NCBI GenBank assembly: GCA_018389105.1
Contig: JACATO010000049.1
Coordinates: 930,001-994,000 of the forward strand
Reading direction: 5' to 3'
From: Nautilus pompilius
Lineage: Eukaryota; Mollusca; Cephalopoda; Nautilida; Nautilidae
DNA: 64,000 nucleotides
In this document: positions 49,871 through 61,791 of the stretch, in pieces
How positions within the stretch are numbered: the stretch's first letter is position 1
Layout: every line of letters begins with the position of its first letter
Program-made: the position numbers and the translations under genes
The notes under the pieces: model-generated
Databases searched by the model: none
What the model was told of the DNA's origin: nothing
What the model saw: only the letters and a program-made list of their open reading frames with translations

Positions 49871-50476
49871 AAATAAATAACTGCATTCTAAACACCTGGT
49901 TAAATATTTCTATGCTGCAATAAAAAGTATACAAAAAGCATATGAAAGTGGAGATATTCATAACACTTCCTTATTGTATTCAATACACATGAGAAAATAG
50001 GGTCAAAAGGTTCATTATTCTGAGGTAGCTGATTCACTCTACAAAAGATATTATAATCACTATAGAATTTTCATAATCTTTTAAATGCTTATTTTTCAGT
50101 GAATGAGAAATAAGTATAATTATTTTAGTAACCAGTGAAATGTTAGGCTGTTTTCTTTGTTTTTTTCTCTCTAAATAATCACAACTTGAAATACATTTTG
50201 ATTTCTTTGACATTTAGGAAGTTTACTTTTTACTGTTGGTTGTCAGCATGAAGAAAGCTAACTTCAATAAACTTAAAGATATTAAGTTTTAAAAGACTGA
50301 TTTACTCTTAATTTAAAAAAAAAAAATAATACTAAATATGACACATTTTATGTATTTAGTCTTTCATCTCTGAATAGCATTATATGGTAAAAGTGGGTCA
50401 GCTGAGCTAGTTTAGTCAGCTGAGATAGTCAGAAACGAAGAAAATATTGTTACAACAATTTTCTGACAATATCAAT

Positions 50477-50505
50477 CATAAATAAATAAATAAATAAATA
50501 AATAA
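50477..50505. repeat. (AAAT)n microsatellite
   Basis: Seven AAAT units end in an A run. Confidence 0.95.
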
Positions 50506-51425
50506 AAAAAACTAGGCGAGCAAAAACATTACCAACTAGAGAATGGGATGATGTACTAGCAAAACAATAGAAAATTACTTGTCCTTGCCCAGTTTTAAAT
50601 TTTTCTTAAGTTAGGGATAACAGGGTGCCACCCCTAACCCTACTTCCTGATATGAAATGCTGAACTCTAAACGCTTACTGATGTAATATAAGAGTTTATA
50701 AGTTTTACAACCATTGGAAAATTCTAAAGAAATATTCTTAAACAATTAATCGAATATAAAACGACTGATTGAAACATGAGCTGACAGCTACAGTCCGGGA
50801 ACTACAATCAACTACCTGGTAGTAGATTTTAACTCATCCTCCTCTTCTTCTTCTGTTTACACCCCTTTCAGTCAGCACAGCAAAGGGCAGACAACAACGA
50901 GTCGGAGTCCGACCGACCGACCGACCGACTGTTTTCTCTCTGGACACAGATTACCTCGAGTTGAGTTAAGAAGCCCAGATATTCTTAATTTGTTGGCGGG
51001 ATGTCGTGATGTCAAGACCCCCCCCCCAGAATAAGGACGAACCGACTCAAAATCTAACTGATATATTCCAGACAAATAAGGATCCAGAATTTAGGATAAT
51101 TAAGCTGTAGTCAGGGAAGGGAATACGTTCATTTTCCACTCGGTTTCTTGTCATGCTTCCATCTCCACTCGCGACTCGTAAATACCTTTCCTCGTTGACA
51201 CCGCGAATCCCACAAGTCGGGCGGGACGGCCAGCAGCGCGGACATCTATGGAAGTCCGCCGACGGCAGCCAGACCTCCCGCCATTACAGCGATGACACGT
51301 ACGTCGTCAGGAACATAACACGGTTACTTCATCGGCAGAAACCGAAATATCTCACTTCGGCGGCACAAAAAAAACAAAACAAACACATAAGAAGAAAAGC
51401 TGTTCAAATTTTCCACGAATTATTC

Positions 51426-51445
51426 GGGAGGAGGGGAGGGGGGGG
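51426..51445 (+). other. G-rich tract, G-quadruplex-type pattern
   Basis: Runs of three or more G separated by short A/G spacers fit a G3N1-7 quadruplex pattern, just left of the ETS/CCAAT core in the EXT2-DAGLA promoter. Confidence 0.6.
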
Positions 51446-51718
51446 AATAAAGAAGACGACGACTAACTAACCTTCCCGTCCTACTCCATGATCACAGACA
51501 AGCACTTCCGGCGAGCGGGCGCTCAGCCAATCAGATCGCTCGCCCGGCCTCGTGCGTCGCTACCCGCTGTTGTTTTGCTTTTTGGGGCTCTCCCGAGCTC
51601 GGATGTTTGTGGGAAAATGCCGTTTTCGTTGTCGGCCTTGTGTCTCCGCCAATGTTTGCTTAAGTCGGGAAGGAGATGAGAGATCGGTTGGCGCCGATAC
51701 CGAGCTGTCGGGGAGAAG

Positions 51719-51813
51719 ATGCCTGGGATTGTTGTGTTTAATCGGCGCTGGTCACTGGGGTCTGATGACCTCGTCGTCCCTGCTTCGTTCCTCGTCTTCT
51801 TGCACGCTGCCTG
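51719..51813 (+). CDS. DAGLA: DAGLA, diacylglycerol lipase alpha, first coding exon (partial gene)
   Basis: ATG at 51719-51721 opens [20 protein letters not shown] followed by [12 protein letters not shown], near identical to the N-terminus of animal DAGL-alpha (MPGIVVFRRRWS-type start, then the first of four membrane helices). The exon ends at a strong donor CTGCCTG|GTGAGT with a Trp codon split TG|G. DAGL-alpha is a plasma-membrane serine hydrolase that cleaves diacylglycerol at sn-1 to make the endocannabinoid 2-arachidonoylglycerol, important at synapses. Only residues 1-31 plus two bases are here. The next exon (rest of the membrane domain) was not found before base 64000, so intron 1 exceeds 12 kb. 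Two upstream ATGs (51603, 51617) do not give the conserved protein. Confidence 0.9.
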
Positions 51814-52345
51814 GTGAGTCCGTTATTATCAGTGCTATCATCATTATCAGTATTATTAGTATTATTAGTATTGTTATTATTATTACTTCGGTAGATCTCT
51901 TCGTAGGGCAGCGCGCATTCAATCCTATTGCTTCTACACTAATCCTTTCAGGGAATGGAAAAATGTCGTCTGCACACCTGATGTCTCTCATTTTCTGTTC
52001 ATCATCATCATCATGGTTGGATCTCACGAAACAATAAGTACAGACATTACAGCTTCCCCGTCCTTCGTCGTCGTTTTCTCGTTAGAGAGGATCCAGTGTG
52101 CTGATACACACACACATAGTTCTTGCTTTGATTTATTTAATTGTAGAGATTCGGTTTAAACTGTAACCTTTCACTCCCCCCCCCCTCCGGCCACTGGACA
52201 AATGAAGGCAGAGGACGAACGCGGGCGATTAATCGCTCGCAAGACTGACAGCAGTCGTAAGTTCGTCTTGTTTGTGATCTATCGATTTAGGTTAAGCATC
52301 TCCTGTTAAACCAGGCTGCTGTTTGTTTGTGTTGGCTTTATTTAA

Positions 52346-52378
52346 CCCCCCCCCCCCTCCCCCCTCCCTCCTCCTCCA
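52346..52378 (+). repeat. C-rich homopyrimidine tract
   Basis: An almost pure C/T tract of about 33 bases lies in the CpG-rich region downstream of DAGLA exon 1. The complementary strand is G-rich. Confidence 0.9.
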
Positions 52379-52406
52379 TTACTGATGAATGTATTAACGA
52401 CAGCAG

Positions 52407-52424
52407 GGCGGCGGCGGCGGCGGC
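52407..52424 (+). repeat. (GGC)n triplet run
   Basis: About six GGC units lie shortly before a donor-like GTAAGC at 52453. Confidence 0.9.
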
Positions 52425-52890
52425 CCGTTTGATCTGACCGACCGATCGCCGAGGTAAGCCGTCCGACAGTATCGCTGTGGTTAGATAATCGCAATACATT
52501 TCAACAGCAAAAAAAAAAAGAGATTAACACGAATAATTGGCTAAATGTAAGAGAAAGAGAGAGAGGGGGGAAAAAATCTAGAGTGACATCACATCGTCCT
52601 TAGCAACCAGATGATGATGTTCATTGAATATGAAATTCGGAGCACTGACCCCGGGGGGGGGGGTGTTCTTGATTGCTTTTATTTTACAAAACCACGAGTA
52701 TTACCTTTGTATTATATTAAAAATTACGTTTTGTGGACCCTAATAAGATCTGCTGTCATATCTGCTCATTTTCTAAACAGTAATAATAGTGGCAATCGAA
52801 ATTCACTTGGGAATGATACTAGGCTATTTATTGTTACTTGCTGCAGTTGATAATGATGATCTACGTGAAAACTGTCAAGATTTTCCCCTC

Positions 52891-52917
52891 TTTATTATTA
52901 TTATTATTATTATTATT
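52891..52917. repeat. (ATT)n microsatellite
   Basis: Nine ATT units at the start of the AT-rich part of DAGLA intron 1. Confidence 0.95.
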
Positions 52918-53332
52918 TCTGCATTTCTGATTTAGTCTTTATTTGAGACAGTTGTACATTAAAATTTGTAGAAAAAATAAATTTCAAGCCTAAAACCTAT
53001 TTTAAAATTTCATAGATTAAATATTTATTTTTCTCCACTTATGCAGATTCTGTTTGGCTCGCCTTTTGAAAATATTGGCAATTTCTTCGGACTGTTTCTC
53101 TGGTAGACATAACATTATGGAGGAAGTGGTATTTGCTGAAATATAGCAACTTTATTTTCAAGGCCATAGAGGTTTAAACTGAAGCATTTAATTAATTAAT
53201 TTAATTTTTAAAGTTTTTTTTTTTTTTTTTGGAGTGGTACTGCTTAATTACACAACTGGAATGTGTTATTGAAATTCTGGCTGAGGTTTATTCATCTTAA
53301 CAAATTATGCTACAGATTTCCTGAAATAAGAT

Positions 53333-54792
53333 TTAACACCAGAGCTACTTGGGCACTGATTTTGACTAATGTATCAAAAGTTTTATAAAACTATTATTAG
53401 TCTGGATTTAATATTTTTTGTGGTATATTAAAAATAAGATCTAGAACTATATGGCCACACTGCCTTCTTGCATACAACACAACAATTGTGTACCTTGTTC
53501 TCCTTGTCATGTGATTTTCCACTGTCATCACTTGTGGCTAGGAGGGAAGTCACCTACTTCCGCCATAGGTTCTTCTGCATGCTTTGGATTGTCTTTTGTC
53601 AACATGTTTAAAAAAAGTTTCTCTGCCAACTGCAATATGAAGTTTTTTCTACTGATCCTCTTGTCCGTGTTTTCCAAGAAAAGGATCCAGGATGATGTAG
53701 AACACTTGAACAGACCATCTATAAGATGCAGCTTTCATGGAGTACTTCAGTGCCATCTAGTTTAGTATATTAACTCCAAATTTCATGACATTATAAAACT
53801 TGATGGTGTATTCTTTGCATCATTCTCAGTGGGAATAAAAGAATGAAGCTTACTGAGCAAAATTATGTTGTTTTTTTTTGGCAGTCAGAGTGTTCAGCAG
53901 TTTAGTAGAGTAGAATCAACTGTTGATGGTGGGAGTCCTCTCCTGATATGGTTTGTGTCAAGCAGGCTTGTCCTCAACCTTGTCCTGCAACTGCTTTGTC
54001 AATTTCAGTGATGTGAAGAAGTTATCAGTAGTAATGTTCCTACCTTTTCTCACATAGGGATCCATTAGGTGAAGAAACATTTCCATTTGTCCAGCATTTA
54101 GTTGGTTGGACGAGTGTCATCCTTGCCCAAGAAGGAGGAAATCATTTAGAATGATATTTTGTCAACATTTGTTGCAAGCCATAACTTGATCCAAAATTTG
54201 TCTGGTTTGTTGGCCTTGTACTAAATCCACCAATACTTTGCTTTAGTAGGGAAAAGCTAGTTGTTGACTTATGTTCTTTCTCAGTTTGAAGTGGAGAATG
54301 GTGATGGTGAATCAACTGGTTCCAGATCTCAGATGCCAGTTTGACTTGGGGTAGGTAATTGCACTACCCTGGGAGACGACAAAACTTAAGCTTAAGGGTT
54401 ATTTTCCTCTGTCCTAAAATTTCTTCACTTTCCTTTTTAGTTTCAGTGGCTGTGTCATCACTATTGCTGTTGTTGAGGCTTTCTCTTACAAGAATCCTAT
54501 TATTACCAGAGTAATTTTCATCAGTATCTACACCTATCTCATTTTTATTTCCAGATTCAGCTTGCCAAGTCATGTATTAACTGCAAGCACTGCAGTGCAT
54601 TCAGACAGTGTTTTCTGGATCTGTTAATTGTCATTGTACAATAAATTTCCCAGAAGGTACACCAAAGTTATAGAATAAATAAATCACAAAACCTTTGAAA
54701 AAAGTTTGCTGTTGTAGCACCTACTCACTGAGCGAAATACATTGATTTTTCTAAGGCAGTCAAAATATCCAGTCTGGGAGTTCTAGTGTTAA
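53333..54792 (-). mobile_element. piggyBac-type transposon relic with TTAA ends
   Basis: About 1.46 kb between TTAA sites. The left end TTAACACCAGAGCTACTTGG and the inverted right end TTAACACTAGAACTCCCAGA are imperfect terminal repeats that meet again at ATTTTGACT about 30 bases in. The contents match piggyBac transposase fragments on the minus strand. It lies within DAGLA intron 1. Confidence 0.85.
53450..54573 (-). pseudogene. piggyBac-like transposase, broken
   Basis: On the minus strand an acidic Ser/Asn-rich N-terminal piece (54573-54364) comes first. YKANKPDKFWIKLWLA (about 54180-54230, the usual N-K-P-x-K-[FW]-G-I-K block) follows, then PYVRKGRNITTDNFFTSL (about 54005-54065, with the catalytic-Asp D-N-F-F-T-S motif), and a C-terminal RKNFILQLAEKLF piece near 53610. 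Stops and frameshifts separate the blocks, and about half of the usual length is missing. Confidence 0.85.
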
Positions 54793-57309
54793 ACAACTTT
54801 TTTTTCCTAGCAAAAACAACTGACAATATTCTGATTAAATTCTCCACTCACTTATCCCACTTTCTCAAAATCCCTGTATTACATTGCATTCTTTTCAAAA
54901 CTAAAAGTTCTCAACTTCAAATTATTACTACATGTAATATAGTAATTTTAACCATTGACAAGTTTCTTGTTAATCCATGGACTGAAATATTCTATTGTTA
55001 GTTAGTTGAAATGTTGCAGGAACATAACAAACTTTTTGTTTTTCAAAGTATTTTCAGTTAAGGATTATTTTTCTCGAAACGTTGTGTATAAATTCTTTTT
55101 GTTGTTAAACATTTTTTGCATTTGTGAATTCGTAAGTGATTTAAAGTAAGATATTTTTTTAAAATTGCATTATATATAATATATCTATTGAATGTAACAA
55201 TTTTTATTTTGTTTTTTATTATTATTTAAAATTATGTTATCTAAAAAAAATAGTTGCTTTATTTTGTTTTCTTTACTGGGAAATTTAAACAATTAAAGCT
55301 TGCAGTACTACACCTATTTTTAATGCTAATTAAAAAAAATATGTAGTTCCCTTTAATATGTGAAAAGATATATGTAATTACTTTCCCATGGATAAATTTT
55401 CCATTTGAGTTGTACCACAATAGATGGTTTATCTTGTAAATATCATATTAAACTTTGGCTGAATTGACATGGTACAGAAACAGAATACAAGTAACCAGAT
55501 AAAATTACAGCCTGTTATTGATGTAAGTACATTCTAAATTATGTGATCTACATGTTGTATATGCCTATTCTTTTCTGATATAAACAGATAACACAGCAGT
55601 CTCTAACAACATAGAATTTGCAGATAATACAAAATATATGGTAGAGCAAACAATAATATAAGATGTTTAGAAAATGTGAGTGGTCTCACGTGGAAAATGA
55701 ATTTTGATATTTCTAAGTGCAGGTATTTTGGTGTTGATGAATCTGAAATAAATTGCTTATGTACATTAGACTGACATTTTACACAGTAGCTGGTGAAAAT
55801 GATTTAGGTTTGGATATAGATTTAAAAACTTTAAAAAAAGACATGTTACTAGAATGACTTTTAACATGCATAATTTTAGTTTTGTGGTGATATTATTGGA
55901 ATTTTCAAAAAAAATATTTTTGGAAATGAATGCATTAATTTATAGGTTTTTGTTTTTCTAAAAAAATCATATGTAACTAGATAGCATAAATATTCTTAAT
56001 TAGACAAAATGTTTTAGTAACTATCAGCATGGAATCTGCCCAAACATGTAGTAAAGCAGACAGATAAATGTTTTTTTTAAAGTAGATTGAATACATTTTT
56101 TTGACAGTGGGAGATTTTTATAAATTTTATAGAAGTTTTCTACCACTCTTACTGCCTATCGATATATCTTACCCATGCATATTTAGCAACTGTTGTGATA
56201 TGGCGGATTTATGTTATTTGTGCAATTGGCTTAGTGCAGTCTCTGCAGTATCAATCATAGTTTTCTGCCTCTTCTTGGAATGATGAGGCCTGCAGAAAAC
56301 CATTAGCTTCCATTACATATGGGAGATGACAGACATTTGTAATAAATCGTGATGGCTGACAAGTACTACAAAGATTTAAATCACAATTTTTTGACATTGG
56401 ACAAGATGCTGTTACCACAGCTCTGAGACTAGCACTGCATGCGATTTTGTTAACAGAAAAGAATAAACTTTGGTTGCAGTGGCTCCTTAAGGGGTCAGCA
56501 AGAGTTAATGCCTTAACCATTTACAGCAGATGCTGGGATTTTTCATGATTTCATGAAGCATTTATCCAACATGCATCATTCTGTCATTTTTGTGGACATC
56601 TTATTTTATCGTGTGACTTTAGACCTAGGACTGGTGACGAAAAATGCATTTTAGTAATCTCAAGCATTTTTAGAACATCTTTTCCAGTAGGGGTTAATTA
56701 ATAACAATCAGAATTGGGATAACATTAGCACTTGGACGAAAGTGGAAGAGTAAAGTGATGTGTAAGGAAGTATACAGTAATAAGCTAAATCTCATAATCT
56801 GCAGATTTTAAAAATATTTGTCCTTTTGACTTATGTAGTGCCCAGTTATATTAATTTGCTCACTCCAATAAATGAATGTTATGGACAGAAATTTACAAAT
56901 TTTTTAATGTGCTTGTCTGATTGATGTCTGCAAATAACCACTATACACTCTCACACACATGCCCAAAACAGGCTGATCCCATGATACTTCTCCAAAGTTT
57001 TCTAATAGGTATTTGAAGTGGCCAGAGTCAATGACAGATTGCCAAGCAGTCATCATTTCTTGTGGATCTCTGGACACTATTATCATAAAGTTCATAAAGG
57101 AAATGCCACTGTTGTGGAAAAGATGTCTGTAAGGTTTTAAGTGTGGCACTGCCACAAAAATATGCCGTTATTACTTACCATATTTGCACTTACTGTCATG
57201 TTTTTGCTGCTGACATCCACACAACAGAAAGGAACTAAAAGAAGAATCTGATATCATCTCCAGTGATTTGGTTAATAAAGGTTGTGTAAAACAAGGATCC
57301 TTGTCTGTC

Positions 57310-57910
57310 CAAAAGGAATGAAACATTGAAAAACCGTTATGTGGGTATGTCTAACAAAATCCTCAAGTATTGTTGGCACCAACCTTTCTTTGATGAATCC
57401 ATATTTCAGCAGTTCACGCTGGGAATTTTACCTGGGTTTGGACATGATGTAATGAAAACTTTTATCTTTAATGTCTTTAGCCAATGGTCAAGAAGTATGG
57501 AGGGTATATCATAATATGGGATATAATCTGGCATGGTATAAATGTCTCATTTTTCTGGGTACATTGGTAGATTTTTCTTTAAAGTGACAATATGCCAATA
57601 AGGCATATTGAGACTCACTGCCTATATTCTACAGGAAGATGATGCTACATTCCACGGCTCTTGTGTAACCATAGTCTGGTAAAGGAATCAAAGCATTCAG
57701 CCTCTTTTCTGGATACACAATGCCCTGATATGAATCCATTTGGGCATCTGTTGGGATATCTGAGTGATTGGCTAAAAGCAAGCAACATGTCCATGTCCTG
57801 CCAATATAATGAATTAAGGGACACTTTCATACAGATAGGCCTGTACCTGACCATGATATAGAATCTCACTGATTCAGTGCCAAACTTGTAAAGGTTCTTT
57901 ATGCTGTAAA
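57310..57910 (+). pseudogene. Tc1-like transposase relic (3' half)
   Basis: Degenerate plus-strand reading has an I-W-x-x-I-W-H-G-I block near 57515-57540 (resembling V-M-V-W-G). A clear open stretch 57661-57861 follows with CPDMNPFGHLLGYLSDWLKA, corresponding to SPDMNPIEHLWD but with the third catalytic acidic residue replaced. Several stops lie upstream. The minus-strand frame 57645-57935 is its shadow. Confidence 0.65.
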
Positions 57911-58810
57911 AGGTGGTTTGAACAAGTATTAACAAAAAATTTAGCTTTATTACTTATCTTTATTTGCCATATTTTGCACCAAAGTGATATTATAATAACA
58001 GATTACCATATTATTATGATGGAGTGCTATAAATATTTCTATTATTTTACTAATATTTTTATACTTGTAGTTTAATGTTATCTTAAATATTCCAGTTATG
58101 ATAATAATTTTCTCATACTTTATAATACTGTTCATCTCTCTTATTATTTAGGATTGAAGTAAATGACAAGTTTATTCAATGTGTAATCAGGATTTTTATC
58201 AATTTGTGGAATTGTGTTAATCTTACACCTCTTTAATGTCTGTGATTAATTATAAAAGTCACAATTTTCCCACACCATGCTGTTTTGGGACACCAGTTTC
58301 ATGACTGCAATATAAGTATTGTTATAGAGTTACAAGATGTTAGATGAGGAAATTCACAACTTCTATGAAGTCACTGTTGGAAAAATGAGATTACCGTGAT
58401 TGCGAAAACTATTTTTGAGTTTAAAAGTTCATTTGAACATGCGAAACTGGAATACAGCATTTTATTCAAGATACCAATCAAAAAAGAAGTATATGTCATG
58501 TTATTGATATGATGTTATAGGGCTAACATTAGATGTAGCAACAAAATCTGTACTTAATGTCATCCATAATTACTTATATATATTACTTGGATGTTTAATA
58601 ATATTTAGAAATTGTATAGAAATGTCATTAAGTGTATGTGCATACGTTTTAATGGAGGTTTTTTTTACATACATTTTTTTGTTTCCTTAATGTTGTCCCT
58701 ACATTTTATTAATCTTTTATGTTTGCTTTTCAATTTTTTAATGCATAGAGTTCTGCTTAATTTTTCCGGTTTAGAGTAATTTTAATTACATTAATTGTTA
58801 CAACAGAGAA

Positions 58811-58842
<32 letters not shown>
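58811..58842. repeat. (GT)n microsatellite
   Basis: About 15 GT units with one GC interruption. Confidence 0.97.
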
Positions 58843-59979
58843 GAGAGAGGGCATCCATTCCACCTCTTATATTTTTATTTCAATCAGGAGACTTTGAATT
58901 GAAATTTAAAAGCTTTGCATGTATTATTAAACCATCTTGATGAATTTTAAAATATATATTAAATGTTTTACAAAATAAAAGAAACAAAGTGGAAATAGAT
59001 TTTAAAGATTTGATTTCATATAAAAAACTCAAAGAAACGCTTCATGAAAAATAGGTGGGCAAGATTTTTATGCCAAATTGTCAAAATTATTTCAATTGGT
59101 TATGAATATAAATAAGCAGCTAGCGAGTCTGCTCCAGAACCTGCCTTCAAAATCTAGAATTAGTTTCTCACACATCTCTAAAATTAATACCAATAGAAGA
59201 ATCATTGTTGAATTTAAACTGTTTCTTTATCAGTATCTTCAGTTTCTCTGCCAGGTAGCAGCAGTTCTTCTAAAATAGAAGTGGATGCAGATTCTGTAAA
59301 AGGATGATCAGGTCACATTTGATTTACAACCTTTTGAATTTAGCAAATTTTCAACTGACATAAAAGTAATTCTGAATAAGCTTGATATTACTAATAACTT
59401 TAAAAAATGACTCTACTACTTTTGGTTTATGAGAACTTTTAGCTAAATTAAAACCAGATGAAAATATTCTTACTGGAGATGATTTGAAAAAGTTTGTTAC
59501 AATTTTAATATACAGTGCAGCTATTTATCACAACAATGGTGCTTCACAGAAAAAATTGTTTAAGTAAAAATTATAAATGGAACAAACAGATTGCTGCTGA
59601 GCTAAGATGAAAAGGAATTATTAAAAGTCCTGCAAAAGATTAATTTAGAGCAAGATAATTTAGATTACAGACTACGAGACAACTCTGTTTTGGTGACAAT
59701 GTAAGGGTTAAATCCCCCCCCCACTCAGATCCAAACCATTTAATTGAAAGACATAGTTTTAGCATCTAAACAACCTGGAAATACTGATGTTTTAAATAAA
59801 ATAAATCCAACTGGTAATGATGGATTGTTTAAATTAAATTTAATAAGTAAAACAAATTTTTCAGACATTATAAATGCTTGAAGAACTATTGAATAAAGCA
59901 GCAAAAAGCACAGAACAATTAGTAAAACCCAAAGTTTCTTATAGTTTTGTTTTATCATCAAGATCTACAAACTTTAAAA

Positions 59980-60260
59980 CAGGTTTTTATCCAACACTAG
60001 ATTTTTAGATTCCATGAAACAATATAAAATTGCTCTGATTAATCTTGAGACGTATTGTTCCTTTTCAAATGTTAGTAATAGAAGTAATATTTTTAAATAC
60101 AGTGATGCTAATGGAACCACAATAACTTAAGAGTTCTTGTGAACTTACACAAATAAGCAAAGAAATTCAACATTATTTTTTATGTTTTTTTAATTTTTTA
60201 AGAGAGATCTTGATGTAGAGAGTTATTCTTGCATAGTTGAACACAAATAATGCTTCAGAT
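59980..60260 (+). pseudogene. Possible Polinton/Maverick-associated gene fragment
   Basis: One open stretch at about 60010-60120 reads KIALINLETYCSFSNV, then IFKYSD. It resembles a conserved 'ALVNLETYYSFPNI..F.YS' segment that I associate with Polinton-linked virion-type proteins in invertebrate genomes. Flanking frames are full of stops, and no polymerase B, integrase or terminal repeat is visible. The family assignment is from memory of the pattern and is tentative. Any such copy here is broken and short. Confidence 0.3.
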
Positions 60261-60939
60261 GACTGAGTATTTTAATTTGAAGCTTCAGTCAGTAATTGTG
60301 AAAAATAAATAGAAACCTTTGTGCATATGGTAATTTGTAAAAGCATTCTTCATTATATCAAGAGAAGATTTTACCTTTTAATATTGACTTTCCTTTTCTT
60401 TAATGAAAAGAAAATCTTTTAATAATTTTCTAGTTGAAATTCTTAGAAAATGCCATTAAATTTATGGTTTTTTGTCATATTAGATTATCATTTATCTAAA
60501 TTTTGTGTTCTCCTAATCAGGTTGATGTATTAAAAAAACTGTAAGATGTAGGTAAGGCAGAGGTAAGTAATTGTATAAATCACTACCAGTTACATTTTAA
60601 TCTTAAAACTGAATGAATGCCATTGATGTGAAACCAAACCTGTTTAGACTTAATTCTTTTTTATTTAATGTTAACTATTTGATTGACCTCATAATGGAAT
60701 GAAACATGGAAAATTTGTGGAAAAGGTTTCAAAATTATGTATGATTGGCTGAGATACTTGCCACTGCATGGAAAGAATGGCTTTTATAAAAAACAGTTTT
60801 TATATTCAATTTGAAAAACAAAAATTTTATTTCTTTAAACACACAATCATTGAATGAATATTGAAATGATGCTAATGATACATTTCTTAACATCCTATAG
60901 GTTGTACACTTAAATTTAACTTTGTTCCATCAGAGCATT

Positions 60940-61440
60940 TTTATACACAATGTTTTTAGTTTTTCCTTGGGGTGAAAATCAAAATGGATTTTTGTTTTGG
61001 CCAACTCATGAGCATCCATCAAACAGTTGTCCATGGGAAAAGCATGGACTCTCCAAATTGAGGCCAACAACTTTCAGCCTTGTGCTTTATTGATGGTCAT
61101 AGCAGAACTGAGTTTTATAGGGAACTGGATTCTCTTGAAGTATAAATGGAATTAATGGCATGAAAACATCTTCACCCCCATGACTTCCTGCCATGATGGT
61201 TGCCTCTAAAACATGAGCCACCAGGGACTTAATTGTCATCCTTGTGTCATTGCAGAGTTTGGGTAGATTTAAATTTCTTAGCAGCATGATTGAAGCCCCA
61301 ACATTTAGAAGAAGGTTGTGGGTGGAACACCAGGTGGTTGAAGGGCTTTCAAAAATTCAACACGATAATGAGCCAATCGTTCTACCTCAGTAGTAGTATC
61401 CACAGATTTGGAGGACCAGGTATCTCCTGGAATTAACTGT
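60940..61440 (-). pseudogene. Helitron/PIF1-type helicase fragment
   Basis: Minus-strand blocks in order are an EVERLAHYRVEFLKAL...PPGVPP segment (61330-61395), LLRNLNLPKLCNDTRMTIKS (61225-61285) followed by A..LEATIMAG and GGEDVFMPLIPF (61150-61200), then FCYDHQ/LSSAMTINKAQG (61074-61115) and a final AHELAK segment. This is the order at the C-terminal end of Helitron and PIF1 helicases, including the T-I-N-K-[AS]-Q-G motif. It is broken by frame changes, and no Rep domain or Helitron ends were seen. Confidence 0.75.
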
Positions 61441-61791
61441 AGCAGCAAATATGAAAATCAGAAAGGTGGTTTGGTTATTAGCGGACAGGAAACATTTCTC
61501 TGATTTATCAAGCTGCATACACAGGCAAGTTTGCTTGAAACTTATGGAAATTTGCATTACACAAGTATGCAGGGTTAGGTAAGTAGAACCTTTGTGATAC
61601 AATTTTCAATGTAAAATTTTTGCATAAAATACCTTAAAAACATACCTTATTTATGAATAAAATGATTTTTTTTTTTACATTTACAATAGTAATATCACAG
61701 TTTATTTTTATCTTGATAAAAGGATCATGAGAAAACAGACATTTTAAAATTGCATAATGGTTCAGCTGACTTGTTTAGGAATCTGAAAAAG

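Larger units (their letters stand above)
38843..51471. other. EXT2 5' intron / upstream region (about 12.6 kb)
   Basis: The 5'UTR acceptor at 38842 implies an upstream untranslated exon, most plausibly in the CpG-rich block near 50.8-51.5 kb. That would make this span an intron. Minus-strand donor-like sites exist at 50815, 50954, 51187 and 51471, so the first exon cannot be fixed. No protein-coding exon was found. Contents are the mariner relic, TTAA MITE, 193-bp duplication and Tc1-like relic listed separately; 40-45 kb and 46.2-48.6 kb show only AT-rich sequence and homopolymers. Confidence 0.6.
50850..52480. promoter_or_regulatory. CpG-rich bidirectional promoter region between EXT2 and DAGLA
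   Basis: CpG and GC content rise sharply here against the AT-rich surroundings. The 51500-51540 core carries an ETS-type ACTTCCGG at 51504-51511 and an NF-Y-type CCAATCAG at 51527-51534, both common in CpG-island bidirectional promoters. EXT2 is transcribed leftwards and DAGLA starts 180-190 bases to the right. A (GACC)n run at 50909-50930, a G-rich tract at 51426-51445, a C-rich tract at 52346-52378 and a (GGC)n run at 52407-52424 also lie within it. No TATA box was noticed. Confidence 0.65.

Noticed and set aside
51552..52037. 161-codon plus-strand frame across the CpG-rich region
   Set aside because: It reads through the DAGLA start in another frame and through the exon 1 donor into (ATT)n-like intron sequence. 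It has no conserved domain; the real coding exon is 51719-51813.
56904..57155. 83-codon minus-strand frame
   Set aside because: It reads somewhat protein-like, but no splice context or family was recognised. It may belong to an unidentified repeat.
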